A stretch of 64,000 bases of DNA from Alloalcanivorax profundimaris. Lineage in GTDB: Bacteria; Pseudomonadota; Gammaproteobacteria; Pseudomonadales; Alcanivoracaceae. The notes beneath the pieces are model-generated. The model ran no database searches. It saw nothing but the letters and a program-made list of their open reading frames with translations, and was not told the origin of the DNA. Position 1 is the first letter of the stretch, and every line of letters begins with the position of its first letter. Positions 36,870 to 46,715 of the stretch are shown in pieces. Both the position numbers and the translations under genes were made by a program. The stretch covers positions 47,443 through 111,442 of the forward strand of contig NZ_JABJWH010000016.1 in the NCBI RefSeq assembly GCF_015265435.1. Direction: 5' to 3'.

Positions 36870-36895
36870 ACCGGGAAATTTTTTTCTTTCCCGAC
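36870..36895 (-). terminator. Hairpin after cbrB
   Basis: CGGGAAA and TTTCCCG arms flank an A-rich loop. On the - strand the stem is followed by GTTTT. It lies just downstream of the cbrB stop (36912) and would separate the cbrXAB mRNA from the crcZ-like RNA. Confidence 0.55.
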
Positions 36896-36911
36896 GTGCC
36901 GGCCGGTGAAA

Positions 36912-38240
<1,329 letters not shown>

Positions 38241-38270
38241 GGTGCCGTTCCTTCTTTTAATCCGTGCTTT

Positions 38271-41210
38271 TTACTCTCCGGACGGCCGGTGGCCGGCGAA
38301 AACGGGCAGCTCGATGACGAAGCGCGTGCCGTGTCCGTCGGCGATCGGGCTTTCCACCCGCACCGTGCCACGATGGTCCTCGATAATACTGTAAACCAGC
38401 GCCAGGCCCAGACCGGTGCCCCGGCCCGGCGGCTTGCTGGTGACAAAGGGTTCGAACAGGGCGTCGCGCAGTTCCGCGGGCACCCCGTGGCCCAGGTCCT
38501 CGACGCGCACGCGCAGGCGCTCGCCGTCGCGCTCGCAGCTCACCACGATGGGCTGGTCGTCGGCGCAGGCGTCGGCGGCGTTGCCGAGCAGGTTCACGAA
38601 CACCTGTAAAAGCCGTTGCGGATCGCCTTTCACTTCCTGGCCCCGCGGACACAGATTATCAAATCGCTGGCCACGATGGTCCGGGTCCAGGCGCAGCAGG
38701 GCGATGGCTTCCCGCACGGTGTCGGCCAGGTCCACCGGCCCCTGGATGGTATCGCGCACGCCACCGGAGTGGCTGAAGGTCACCAGGGATTCCACGATGC
38801 GATTGATGCGGCGGGTCTGCTCCACGATCTGGCCGGCGCTTTGCCGTTGCTCCCTCTGGTCGCAATCGCCGTCCAGATTCTGCGCCAGACAGGCGATGGC
38901 GGTGACCGGGTTGCCGATCTCGTGGGCCACGCCGGCGGCCAGCCGGCCGATGGAAGCGAGGCGCTCGTTATGGGCGAGGTGCGATTCCATCTGCCGCAAT
39001 TCGGTGATGTCCTCGAGCACCAGCACCTGGCCGCCGGCCTGCTCGGTGGGCCCGGGGCTGTGGATCCGCGAGCGGTGCAGGCTCAACCAGCGGGGCAGGC
39101 CGTCCACTTCCAGTTGCCGCTGGGGATCGTGTTCCGTCTTGCCGCGGCTGAATTCCGCCAGCAGATCCCCCCAGGGGGCGGGCAGGTGGTCCAGGCGCGA
39201 GCCGATGGTGTCCTCGGCGTCGATGCCGGTGAGGGCCTCCACCGCCCGGTTCCAGCCGATGATCTCGCCGTCGGCGCCCAGGGAGATCACGCCCATGGGC
39301 AGCTCCAGCAGGGTCTGACGATGGAAGCGGCGCAGGCTGTCCAATTCCGCCGCCAGGCCGGAGAGGTGGTCCCGGTACTGCTCCAGACGCGATTCGATGA
39401 ACTGGATGTCCTCGGATTCGCCCTCCTGGGGCCGGTAGGGCAGGTTGTCGTCCATCAGTTGATGGGCCACGGAAGGCCCGAGCAACCCGGAAAGGTTGGT
39501 TTCCAGCTGGTCGCGCAGGCGGCGCAGCGCGTAGGGGCGCGTTTCGCTTTGCTTGAGGCGCAGGTCGCGCAGTGCCATGTCCACCTCGCGGGCGGCGGTC
39601 ACCGGCCCCAGCGGGCCGCTCAGGGCCTTGATGAAGTCGTCCACGGTCTGCGCGCCCAGGTCCCAGCGGTAGGGCCGGCGCAGGCTGTCCACGGCGCAGG
39701 CCTCGGCGGCGGTGCGTTCCTCCCGGGAGGTGGGCGTGATGATGGAGACGATGGCGTAGATCAGGCCGTTGAGGCTCAGTGAGGCGATCGCCACCTGGTT
39801 CCAGTGGGCCATGCCCTGCCGTGGCCGCAGCCCCAGGGATTCGGCCAGGCCCGCCAGTTGCCAGTGCGGAAACACCATGGGGATCAGCAGCGCCAGCACC
39901 CACACCAGAAAGCCGGCGCCGATGCCGGCGAACAGACCGTTGCGGTTGCCGGAAGGCCAGAACAGGGTGCCGATCAGCCCGGGCACGAACTGCAGCGCCG
40001 CCACGAACGACAGCACGCCCAGCTCCACCGAGGAATGCCCGGGGCCGGCCAGCCGGTAGAAGCCGTAGGCCAGGGCCAGGATGGCGCCGATCAGTACCCG
40101 GCGGGTCCACAGCAGGTTGCGGTACAGGTCATGGGCGGAGCTGAGCGGGCTGGCGGGCAGCACCAGGTGGTTGAGGCTCATGCCGGACAGCGCCAGGGTG
40201 GCGACGATCAGCATGCCGCTGGCGCCGGCGAGGCCGGCCAGGTAACCGAGCACCGCGCCGCCGCCGTTGGCCAGGCCCACCCCCAGGGCGAAGTAGTCCG
40301 GTTTGGTGGGGGCGTTGCTGGCCAGCGCCGCCCACAGAATCAGCGGCACGCACAGCGCCATCACCAGGAACAGCAGCGGCAGGCCCCAGCTCGCCGTTAC
40401 CAGGGCGCGGGGATTCAGGTTCTCGGTGAACGCCATGTGGAACATATGGGGCATCACCACCGCGGACACGAAGAACGCCATGATCAGGCTGTGCCAGGTG
40501 CCGTTCTGCAGCGGGCCGTACAACCGCGACAGCATCTCCGGGTGGGCGTTGAGCCACTGGCCAAGGCCGCCGGGGCCGTCGAACACGCCGAACAGGCCGA
40601 TCAGGGCCACCGCCACGAACGCCACCACCTTGATCAGGGATTCGGTGGCGATCGCCACCACCAGCCCTTCGTGCCGCTCCCGGGCGGTGGCGTGCCGGGC
40701 GCCGAACAGAATCGCGAACAGGGTGATCAGCAGGCAGAACCACAGCGCCACCCAGGCCGGGTCCGGCTCGCCGGTTAGAATCTGGATCGATTCCGCCACC
40801 GCTTTGATCTGCATGGACAGCAACGGCAACATGCCGGCCACCATCATCAGGGTGGTCAGGGCGCCGGCCATGCGGCTGCGGTAGCGGAACGCGAACAGGT
40901 CCGCCAGGGAGCTAAGCTGATAGGTGGTGGTCAGGCGCAGAATCGGTGCCAGCAGGATCGGCGCCAGCAGGAACACCCCGGAGATGCCCAGGAAGTAGGC
41001 CAGGAAGTTGTAGCCGTAGTCGTGGGCGTAGCCCACCGAGCCATAGATGGCCCAGGCGCTGGCGTAGACCCCCAGGGAGAACACGAACACCGCCGGGTGG
41101 CGCACCAGGCGGGCGGGAATGCGGCCCTTCTCGGTGACCCAGGCGACCAGGAACAGGAACAGCAGGTAGCCGCCGGCGATCAGGATCAGTTCACTAACGC
41201 TATAGGTCAT
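38271..41210 (-). CDS. cbrA: CbrA sensor histidine kinase with SLC5 transporter domain
   Basis: Membrane sensor kinase that phosphorylates CbrB. The 979 residues contain an N-terminal sodium/solute symporter-like domain of about 13 membrane segments (1-500), a linker and PAS domain (about 620-740), the HisKA H-box H-E-I-G-N-P with His763, N-box (N-L-L-G-N-A-A-D-A), and G-boxes (D-L-G-H-G-V; G-T-G-L-G-L-A). In Pseudomonas the SLC5 domain transports histidine. The gene overlaps cbrX by 11 bases and is 30 bases from cbrB. Confidence 0.97.
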   Translation of the reverse strand: MTYSVSELILIAGGYLLFLFLVAWVTEKGRIPARLVRHPAVFVFSLGVYASAWAIYGSVGYAHDYGYNFLAYFLGISGVFLLAPILLAPILRLTTTYQLSSLADLFAFRYRSRMAGALTTLMMVAGMLPLLSMQIKAVAESIQILTGEPDPAWVALWFCLLITLFAILFGARHATARERHEGLVVAIATESLIKVVAFVAVALIGLFGVFDGPGGLGQWLNAHPEMLSRLYGPLQNGTWHSLIMAFFVSAVVMPHMFHMAFTENLNPRALVTASWGLPLLFLVMALCVPLILWAALASNAPTKPDYFALGVGLANGGGAVLGYLAGLAGASGMLIVATLALSGMSLNHLVLPASPLSSAHDLYRNLLWTRRVLIGAILALAYGFYRLAGPGHSSVELGVLSFVAALQFVPGLIGTLFWPSGNRNGLFAGIGAGFLVWVLALLIPMVFPHWQLAGLAESLGLRPRQGMAHWNQVAIASLSLNGLIYAIVSIITPTSREERTAAEACAVDSLRRPYRWDLGAQTVDDFIKALSGPLGPVTAAREVDMALRDLRLKQSETRPYALRRLRDQLETNLSGLLGPSVAHQLMDDNLPYRPQEGESEDIQFIESRLEQYRDHLSGLAAELDSLRRFHRQTLLELPMGVISLGADGEIIGWNRAVEALTGIDAEDTIGSRLDHLPAPWGDLLAEFSRGKTEHDPQRQLEVDGLPRWLSLHRSRIHSPGPTEQAGGQVLVLEDITELRQMESHLAHNERLASIGRLAAGVAHEIGNPVTAIACLAQNLDGDCDQREQRQSAGQIVEQTRRINRIVESLVTFSHSGGVRDTIQGPVDLADTVREAIALLRLDPDHRGQRFDNLCPRGQEVKGDPQRLLQVFVNLLGNAADACADDQPIVVSCERDGERLRVRVEDLGHGVPAELRDALFEPFVTSKPPGRGTGLGLALVYSIIEDHRGTVRVESPIADGHGTRFVIELPVFAGHRPSGE

Positions 41211-41376
41211 CGACGTCCCGGCTCCTGGCGACCCAATAGCTGAGCGCGATCAGGCCCAGCCAGACCAGATACGGGCGATACCAGGCTCGGCCTCCCTCGC
41301 TCCACCAGTCGATCAACGCCGGTGACAGCAGGTAGGTGCCCAGAATGAAAATGATCAGCAGGCGGTCGGTATACAT
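41200..41376 (-). CDS. cbrX: CbrX-like small membrane protein
   Basis: A 58-residue ORF starting M-Y-T-D-R-L-L-I-I-F and ending V-A-R-S-R-D-V-D-D-L, with two hydrophobic segments (about 6-22 and 36-50) separated by a Trp/Glu/Arg loop. Its stop TAG (41202-41200) lies inside the first codons of cbrA (ATG 41210), an 11-base overlap implying translational coupling. A small ORF of this kind precedes cbrA in pseudomonads. Its function is not known to me, but it may help membrane insertion or dosage of CbrA. Confidence 0.85.
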   Translation of the reverse strand: MYTDRLLIIFILGTYLLSPALIDWWSEGGRAWYRPYLVWLGLIALSYWVARSRDVDDL

Positions 41377-41400
41377 GGCGGCTCCCAGACGGCCAGCATA

Positions 41401-42297
41401 TCAATCCCGCGCCGCGCGTAAAAACGCGGGCGGCGGCTGGCGGCGGCCGGTGGGCAGCAACGCCGGGTGCCAATGGGCGCTCGCCCAGGCCAGTTGTTCG
41501 TCCACGCTGGCCCGGGCCAGGGCCGGTTCCGGAGCCAGGCCCACGCAGCCCAGGGCGGCGTGCAGATAGGGCGCCGGATGAGCCTCGTCCAGGGCGGCGG
41601 CGCCGGCGGATTTGCTCATCTTGCCGCCGGCCGGATCCATGATCACCGGCAGGTGGGCATAGCGCGGCGCCGGCGCGCCCAGGCATTCGAGCACGCGCAG
41701 CTGGCGCAGGGTGGAGGCGAGCAGGTCGCTGCCGCGCACCACGTCGGTGATGTCCTGGTCGGCGTCGTCCAGGGCGCAGGCCAGTTGATAGGCGAACAGG
41801 CCGTCGCGGCGGCGGATCACGAAGGGCCCGCCTTCCTGCGTCAGGTCCGCGCAGATCCGCCCCTGCAGGCGGTCCTCGAAGCAGCGTTCGCCGTCGGCCA
41901 CGGTGAGGCGCACGGCGCGGTCCGGCCCCGGGGGGCGGGCCACCGCCGGCCCGGGGTGCACATTGTCCAGCGCCTTGAGCTGCTTGCGCGACAGGGTGCA
42001 ATAAAAAGCCTGTTTGCCGGCCAGCAGGCGCTCCACCGCGGCGGCATAGGCGTCGGCGCGCCGGCTTTGATACAGCGGCGCGCCGTCCCAGTGCAGGCCG
42101 AAGCGGTCAAGCTGGTGGAGGATGGTGTCCACGGCGCCGGGTTGCTGGCGGGGCGGGTCCAGATCGTCCACCCGCAATAGCCAATGCCCGCCATGGTGGC
42201 GGGCATCCAGCCAGCTCGCCAGCGCCGTGACCAGGGACCCGAAGTGCAACGGGCCCGATGGCGTGGGCGCGAACCGCCCGACGTAGGGCCGCTTCAC
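41401..42297 (-). CDS. gluQ: Glutamyl-Q tRNA(Asp) synthetase
   Basis: Attaches glutamate to queuosine at the wobble position of tRNA-Asp, a truncated GluRS paralogue without anticodon domain. The 298 residues show G-R-F-A-P-T-P-S-G-P-L-H-F-G-S-L, R-x-D-D-L-D-P-P-R, and G-G-K-M-S-K-S. The zinc-site region that usually has C-x-C...Y-x(3)-C keeps only one Cys (A-F-Y-C-T-L-S-R-K), so zinc binding is probably lost. Start GTG 42297 overlaps the dksA stop (GTGA). dksA-gluQ pairing is conserved. Confidence 0.95.
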   Translation of the reverse strand: MKRPYVGRFAPTPSGPLHFGSLVTALASWLDARHHGGHWLLRVDDLDPPRQQPGAVDTILHQLDRFGLHWDGAPLYQSRRADAYAAAVERLLAGKQAFYCTLSRKQLKALDNVHPGPAVARPPGPDRAVRLTVADGERCFEDRLQGRICADLTQEGGPFVIRRRDGLFAYQLACALDDADQDITDVVRGSDLLASTLRQLRVLECLGAPAPRYAHLPVIMDPAGGKMSKSAGAAALDEAHPAPYLHAALGCVGLAPEPALARASVDEQLAWASAHWHPALLPTGRRQPPPAFLRAARD

Positions 42298-43463
42298 CCC
42301 GCCAGTTGTTTTTCCTTGATTTCCGCCAGTTCCTTGCAGTCAATGCAAAGCTCGGCGGTGGGGCGGGCTTCCAGACGGCGAATGCCGATCTCGACCCCGC
42401 AGGCCTCGCAGAAGCCGTAGTCGTCCTTGTCGATCTGGTCCAGGGCCTTCTCGATTTTCTTGAGCAGCTTGCGCTCCCGGTCCCGGGTGCGCAGCTCCAG
42501 CGCGAATTCCTCTTCCTGGGTGGCCCGGTCCGCCGGGTCCGGCAGGTTGGCCACCTCGTCCTGAAGGTGGTGCATGGTGCGGTCGGCTTCCTCCATCAGT
42601 TCCTGGCGCCAGGCCAGAAGAATCTGACGGAAGTGCGCGCGCTGGGCTTCGTTCATGTACTCCTCGCCGTTCTTGGGAACGTACGGCGTAAAACCATGAA
42701 TGAGCGTATCCGCCTTGGAGGCGGAGGAGGGGGATTTCTTCACCTTGGATGTCACCTGATCAGAAGATGGAGAACGGGACGAAGCCTTTGCCTGGCTTGC
42801 GGATGCCGTCCTGGCGGTCCCGGAGGGACGCTGTGCGTTGGGTTTGGCGGCCGCCTTGGCGGCCGGCCGGGCGGCGGGTTTCGCCGCCGGTTGTTTGTTC
42901 GCCGCCGTCTTTTTCGGGGCGGCGGCGGTTTTGTTCGGGGTCGAGCGGGCCGGCGTCTTGCTGGCGGCGCTCTTGGCGGCCGGGCGGCTGGCGGCTTTTT
43001 TGGCCGCCGGCGTCTTCACGGCGGGCTTCTTCGCCGCGGTTTTACTCGCCGCGGCTTTTTTCACCGCCGGCTTGGTGGCGGCTTTGCGCGCCGGCGCCTT
43101 GCGGGCCGTTTTGCCGGCGGTGGCGGCTTTCTTGGCCGCCGCTTTCTTCGGCGCCGTCTTTTTGGCGGCCGCCTTCTTCACCACGGCTTTCTTGGCCGGC
43201 TTGGCCGGGGCCTTCTTGGTCGCGGTTTTCTTCGCCACGGCGCTCTTGGTCGCGGCCTTTTTCGTCGCGGCTTTTTTGGTCACGGCTTTCTTCGTTACGG
43301 CCTTTTTGGCGACGGCCTTCTTCGCGGCGGCTTTTTTCGCCGTCGCGGTCCTGGCCGCCGTTTTCTTCGCCGGAGTCTTCTTCACCGCCGCTTTGCTGGC
43401 GGAGCCTTTCCCTGCGCCGGTCTTACTGGCCGTCTTTTTTTTGCTTTTGCTGCCGGTGGCCAT
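42294..43463 (-). CDS. dksA: DksA with a long Lys/Ala-rich histone-like N-terminus
   Basis: RNA polymerase secondary-channel protein acting with ppGpp. The last ~121 residues (269-389) are a complete DksA: coiled coil with L-P-D-P-A-D-R-A-T (the D-x-x-D-x-A tip) and the zinc finger C-E-A-C...C-I-D-C. Residues 1-230 are instead a low-complexity Lys/Ala/Thr/Pro array (A-A-K-K-x repeats) like histone H1 or AlgP/PhaF tails. The total of 389 compares with ~150 for typical DksA. ATG 43463 has AGGGAG 9 bases upstream. An in-frame ATG at 43484 is the alternative. Confidence 0.94.
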   Translation of the reverse strand: MATGSKSKKKTASKTGAGKGSASKAAVKKTPAKKTAARTATAKKAAAKKAVAKKAVTKKAVTKKAATKKAATKSAVAKKTATKKAPAKPAKKAVVKKAAAKKTAPKKAAAKKAATAGKTARKAPARKAATKPAVKKAAASKTAAKKPAVKTPAAKKAASRPAAKSAASKTPARSTPNKTAAAPKKTAANKQPAAKPAARPAAKAAAKPNAQRPSGTARTASASQAKASSRSPSSDQVTSKVKKSPSSASKADTLIHGFTPYVPKNGEEYMNEAQRAHFRQILLAWRQELMEEADRTMHHLQDEVANLPDPADRATQEEEFALELRTRDRERKLLKKIEKALDQIDKDDYGFCEACGVEIGIRRLEARPTAELCIDCKELAEIKEKQLAG

Positions 43464-43736
43464 TTTGATCAACTCCCTTAACATAGTCGCGACTCGCTGT
43501 CCTGGGCTCCCCCGGAGGTGAAGGCCGGCCCGACGGTATGCCCGGGCGAGTACCGCCCCGGGACGGACGATAGTGTAAGCTTCGACCTTACCGTTTTATT
43601 GCGACGCTTGTCACCATTGGCCGGCGCCGTTCAAAGCGGCCTGATTATAGCCAACCCGGGGCGCTTTCCCAGCCCCGAAAGCGGTCGAAGCGACGAAGGT
43701 ATATCAGAGCTTTCCCTGCGGAAAAAGAGGTTTTTC
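43464..43736. promoter_or_regulatory. Divergent dksA / aminotransferase promoter region
   Basis: No gene is visible in these 273 bases. On the - strand there is a perfect TATAAT at 43649-43644 that would start dksA transcription near 43637 with a ~170-base leader; its -35 is weak. On the + strand AGAGG (43727-43731 area) serves the UUG start at 43737. Confidence 0.45.
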
Positions 43737-44909
43737 TTGAGCGGTATCCAACTCTCCCGGCTTGCCGGGCAAACCCCTCCCTTCCACGTCATGGCGTTGC
43801 TCGAACGGGCTCAGGCCTTGCAAGCGGCGGGCCGGGATATTCTGCACCTGGAAGTGGGCGAGCCGGATTTCCCCTGTCCGGCGCCGATCATGGCCGCCGC
43901 CGGCGCCGCGCTGGAGCGTGGCGATACCCGCTATACGCCGGCGGCGGGGCTGCCCGCGCTACGCGAGGCCATCGCCCGGGACTACCGGGAGCGCCTGGGC
44001 GCGCCGGTGAGCGCGGAGCAGGTGGTGGTCACGCCGGGGGCGTCCGGCGCCTTGCAGTTGGTGATGACGGCCCTGCTGAATCCGGGGGACGACGCCTTAC
44101 TGTGCGACCCCGGTTACCCCTGTAACCGCCAGTTCGTGACCCTGGCCGGTGGGGTGCCCAAGCCATTGCCCCTGGACGTGGCCGACCAGTTCCGGCTCAG
44201 CCGGGAGAAACTTGCCCAATACTGGGGCACGGCCACCCGTCTGGCCATGGTGGCCAGCCCGGACAATCCCACCGGCAACCGGGTCGATACCGCCGAGCTC
44301 TCGGCCATGGCCGATTGGTGCGCGCAACAGGGCGGCACCCTGGTGGTGGACGAGATCTACCAGGGGTTGTGCTACGGCGCCCCGGCGGACACGGTGCTGC
44401 GTCACGGCGACCGGGCCGTGGTGATCAACAGCTTCAGCAAGTATTTCGGCATGACCGGTTGGCGGCTGGGCTGGCTGGTGGCGCCCCGGGAAATGGTGTC
44501 GGCGGTGGAGCGCTTGGCGCAGAACTGGTTCCTGGCGCCGGCCACCGTGGCCCAGCACGCGGCCCTGGCGGCCTTCGACGAGGAAACCCTGCTGATCGCC
44601 GAGCAGCGCCGGCAGTTGCTGGACCGCCGGCGCACCCTTTTGCTGGAGGCGCTGCCGGCGCTGGGGCTGCCGGTGGTGGGTGGCGCCGAGGGCGCCTTCT
44701 ACTTGTACCTGGACGTGAGCCGCCACACCGATGACAGCTTCGCCTTCTGCCGGGACCTGCTGGAAAAAGCCGGCGTGGCCCTGACGCCGGGGCTGGATTT
44801 CGGCGAAGGCCATGACCCACACCGCTACCTGCGGCTGGCCTACACCTGTGACGAGGACCGGTTGCGCGAAGCACTGCGCCGCCTGGCGGACTACCTGGAG
44901 GCGCGGTGA
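43737..44909 (+). CDS. Pyridoxal-phosphate aminotransferase, class I/II (aspartate-type)
   Basis: The 390-residue PLP enzyme has the substrate/cofactor residues G-E-P-D-F (N-terminus), P-G-A-S-G-A-L, D-N-P-T-G-N, V-V-D-E-I-Y, the PLP-lysine motif S-F-S-K-Y-F-G-M-T-G-W-R-L-G-W and the late R-L-A-Y. Preferred amino acid is not decidable. The start is UUG 43737, with AGAGG at the right distance; the next ATG (43791) would cut into the conserved N-terminus. It lies next to dksA and overlaps sfsA by 4 bases, the pseudomonad order. Confidence 0.92.
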   Translation: MSGIQLSRLAGQTPPFHVMALLERAQALQAAGRDILHLEVGEPDFPCPAPIMAAAGAALERGDTRYTPAAGLPALREAIARDYRERLGAPVSAEQVVVTPGASGALQLVMTALLNPGDDALLCDPGYPCNRQFVTLAGGVPKPLPLDVADQFRLSREKLAQYWGTATRLAMVASPDNPTGNRVDTAELSAMADWCAQQGGTLVVDEIYQGLCYGAPADTVLRHGDRAVVINSFSKYFGMTGWRLGWLVAPREMVSAVERLAQNWFLAPATVAQHAALAAFDEETLLIAEQRRQLLDRRRTLLLEALPALGLPVVGGAEGAFYLYLDVSRHTDDSFAFCRDLLEKAGVALTPGLDFGEGHDPHRYLRLAYTCDEDRLREALRRLADYLEAR

Positions 44910-45664
44910 ATTTCGATCCCCCTCTGATTGGCGTTACCCTGCTGCGCCGCTACAAGCGCTTTCTCGCCGACGTGCGCCTGGCCGATGGCGAGGAAATCAC
45001 CGTGCACTGCCCCAATACCGGCTCAATGAGGTTCTGCGTGCTGCCCGGCGTGGAGCAGGCGGCGCTGATTTCCGACAGCGGCAATCTCAAACGCAAGTAC
45101 CGGCACACTCTGGAGGCGGTCCAGGTGGCCCATGGCCACTGGGCCGGGGTCAACACCGGCCGCACCAATGCGCTGGTGGCGGAGGCCCTGCGCGCCGGGC
45201 GCCTGCCGGGGCTGGACCCGTCCGGTGGGGTGGAACGGGAGGTGACCTTCGGTGACAGCCGCTTCGATCTGGCGCTGGGCGAGCGGGCCGCGCCGCACAC
45301 CTATATTGAAGTGAAGAACGTGACCCTGGGGCCGGGCCCGGACGATCCGGACCATGGCGTGATCCGCTTTCCCGATTCGGTCACCGAGCGTGGTCAGAAG
45401 CACCTGCTGTCACTGATGGACGTGGTTCGCGCCGGCCAGCGGGCGGTGTTGTTTTTCTGCGTGCAGCACAGTGGCGCTCGCGCCGCCGGGCCCGCGGACC
45501 ATGTCGATGCCCGTTATGGGCGGCTGCTGCGGGACGCCATGGAGGCCGGCGTGGAGGTGCGTGCCTGGCGCACGCGCATGGCGCCGGAGTGCTTCGAGCT
45601 GGACGAGGAGGTACCGCTGACCCTGGCGCACCCGGACATCGATATTGAAGGATATCGCGGCTGA
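44906..45664 (+). CDS. sfsA: Sugar fermentation stimulation protein A homologue
   Basis: Family of DNA-binding/nuclease-fold proteins of unclear role. The 252 residues have the family core R-Y-K-R-F-L-A-D-V, H-C-P-N-T-G-S-M, N-T-G-R-T-N-A-L-V, the nuclease-like D-L-A-L...Y-I-E-V-K-N-V-T-L and F-P-D-S-V-T-E-R-G-Q-K-H-L. Start GTG 44906 overlaps the aminotransferase stop. The last codons (Y-R-G-stop) lie within the left arm of a REP-like palindrome, so the repeat supplies the stop codon. Confidence 0.95.
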   Translation: MNFDPPLIGVTLLRRYKRFLADVRLADGEEITVHCPNTGSMRFCVLPGVEQAALISDSGNLKRKYRHTLEAVQVAHGHWAGVNTGRTNALVAEALRAGRLPGLDPSGGVEREVTFGDSRFDLALGERAAPHTYIEVKNVTLGPGPDDPDHGVIRFPDSVTERGQKHLLSLMDVVRAGQRAVLFFCVQHSGARAAGPADHVDARYGRLLRDAMEAGVEVRAWRTRMAPECFELDEEVPLTLAHPDIDIEGYRG

Positions 45665-45716
45665 AGCCGCTCCTACCTCGTCGGATTAACCGGGTAGGAG
45701 CGGCTTCAGCCGCGAT
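45654..45716. repeat. REP-like palindrome pair between convergent sfsA and srkA
   Basis: ATCGCGGCTGAAGCCGCTCC (45654 on) and its reverse complement GGAGCGGCTTCAGCCGCGAT (ending 45716) are 23-base perfect inverted arms 17 bases apart, each arm itself containing a short palindrome. This is the pseudomonad-style REP/REPIN organisation. Related copies occur at 50516-50591 and as a half unit at 52446. It probably also terminates both convergent genes. Confidence 0.85.
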
Positions 45717-45728
45717 TGCCGTTAGTCG

Positions 45729-46715
45729 CTAGCCGTTATCGTCCGAGGTCAACGTCGCCAGTTCCTGTTGCAGATCGGTGAGGTGCTCCTGCCAGTAGCG
45801 GGGCGACTCGAACCAGGGAAAGGCCGGCGGGAACGCCGGGTCGTCCCAGCGCTGCGCCAGCCAGGCGCTGTGCCGCAGCAGGCGCCGGGTGCGCAGCGGT
45901 TCGATCAGACGCCGCTGTTCCCAGGGAAAGGGCAGGAAGGTTTCGTAGCCCTCGGCGAGCACTCGCAGTTGCTGGCGGTTCTCTTGCTCGTCGCCGGAGA
46001 GCAGCATCCACAGGTCCTGCATGGCCGGGCCGCGCAGGCTGTCGTCCAGATCCACGAAGTGGGGCAGATCGTCGCGCCACAGGATGTTGCCGGTGTGGCA
46101 GTCACCATGCACGTTGATGGCCGGCCAGCCGGCGTCGCCGAGACGCGCCGTCATGGCTTCGAGCAGGGCGGCGGTGACTTCCCGGTAGGGCGCGGCGAAG
46201 TTGGGATCGATGACCCCCTGACCGACGTACTCCGCCGCCGCCCGGCTGTCGCCGACGATGTCCAGCACCGGCCGCGCCTGGAACGGCCGGTCGTTGCCGG
46301 CGGCGTGCCAGCGCGCCAGGGTGCGGCCCAGCAGGCGAAGGTGGTTGTCGTTGTCGAGTTCCGGGGCGTGGCCGCCCTGGCGCGGGAACACCGCGAAGCG
46401 GAAACCGGCGTGCTGGAACAGGGTCTCGCCGTCGCCGTTGGCCAGCGGCGCCACCACCGGCAGCTCCTGGTCACGCAGGAAGCGGCTGAAGCCATGCTCC
46501 TCGCGGATCTGGGCGTCGCTCCAGCGGTTCGGCCGGTAGAATTTGGTGACCACCGGCTCGGCGTCCTCCAGCCCCACCTGATAGACCCGGTTCTCGAAGC
46601 TGTTCAGGGCCAGCAGGCGGCCGTCCGTGAAGAAGCCGGCGCCGTCCACCGCGTCCAGGATCACGTCCGGCGTCAGATCGTCGAACGGATGACGGGGGGC
46701 GCCGGCGTCGCTCAT
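45729..46715 (-). CDS. srkA: SrkA/YihE-type stress-response Ser/Thr kinase
   Basis: APH-fold protein kinase described in E. coli as protecting from stress-induced cell death. The 328 residues show L-N-S-F-E-N-R-V-Y-Q-V-G (nucleotide loop), V-V-T-K-F-Y-R-P-x-R-W, the catalytic H-G-D-C-H-x-G-N-I-L-W and the metal motif F-V-D-L-D-D-S-L-x-G-P-A-x-Q-D-L-W-M-L-L. Its ATG (46715) overlaps the stop of the Rieske gene by 4 bases. Confidence 0.94.
   Translation of the reverse strand: MSDAGAPRHPFDDLTPDVILDAVDGAGFFTDGRLLALNSFENRVYQVGLEDAEPVVTKFYRPNRWSDAQIREEHGFSRFLRDQELPVVAPLANGDGETLFQHAGFRFAVFPRQGGHAPELDNDNHLRLLGRTLARWHAAGNDRPFQARPVLDIVGDSRAAAEYVGQGVIDPNFAAPYREVTAALLEAMTARLGDAGWPAINVHGDCHTGNILWRDDLPHFVDLDDSLRGPAMQDLWMLLSGDEQENRQQLRVLAEGYETFLPFPWEQRRLIEPLRTRRLLRHSAWLAQRWDDPAFPPAFPWFESPRYWQEHLTDLQQELATLTSDDNG

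Noticed and set aside
36880..36905. Possible sigma-54 element (GGCACG) on the - strand just after cbrB.
   Set aside because: CCGGCACG resembles the -24 half, but the -12 half (GC after 10 bases) is missing and a hairpin follows immediately.
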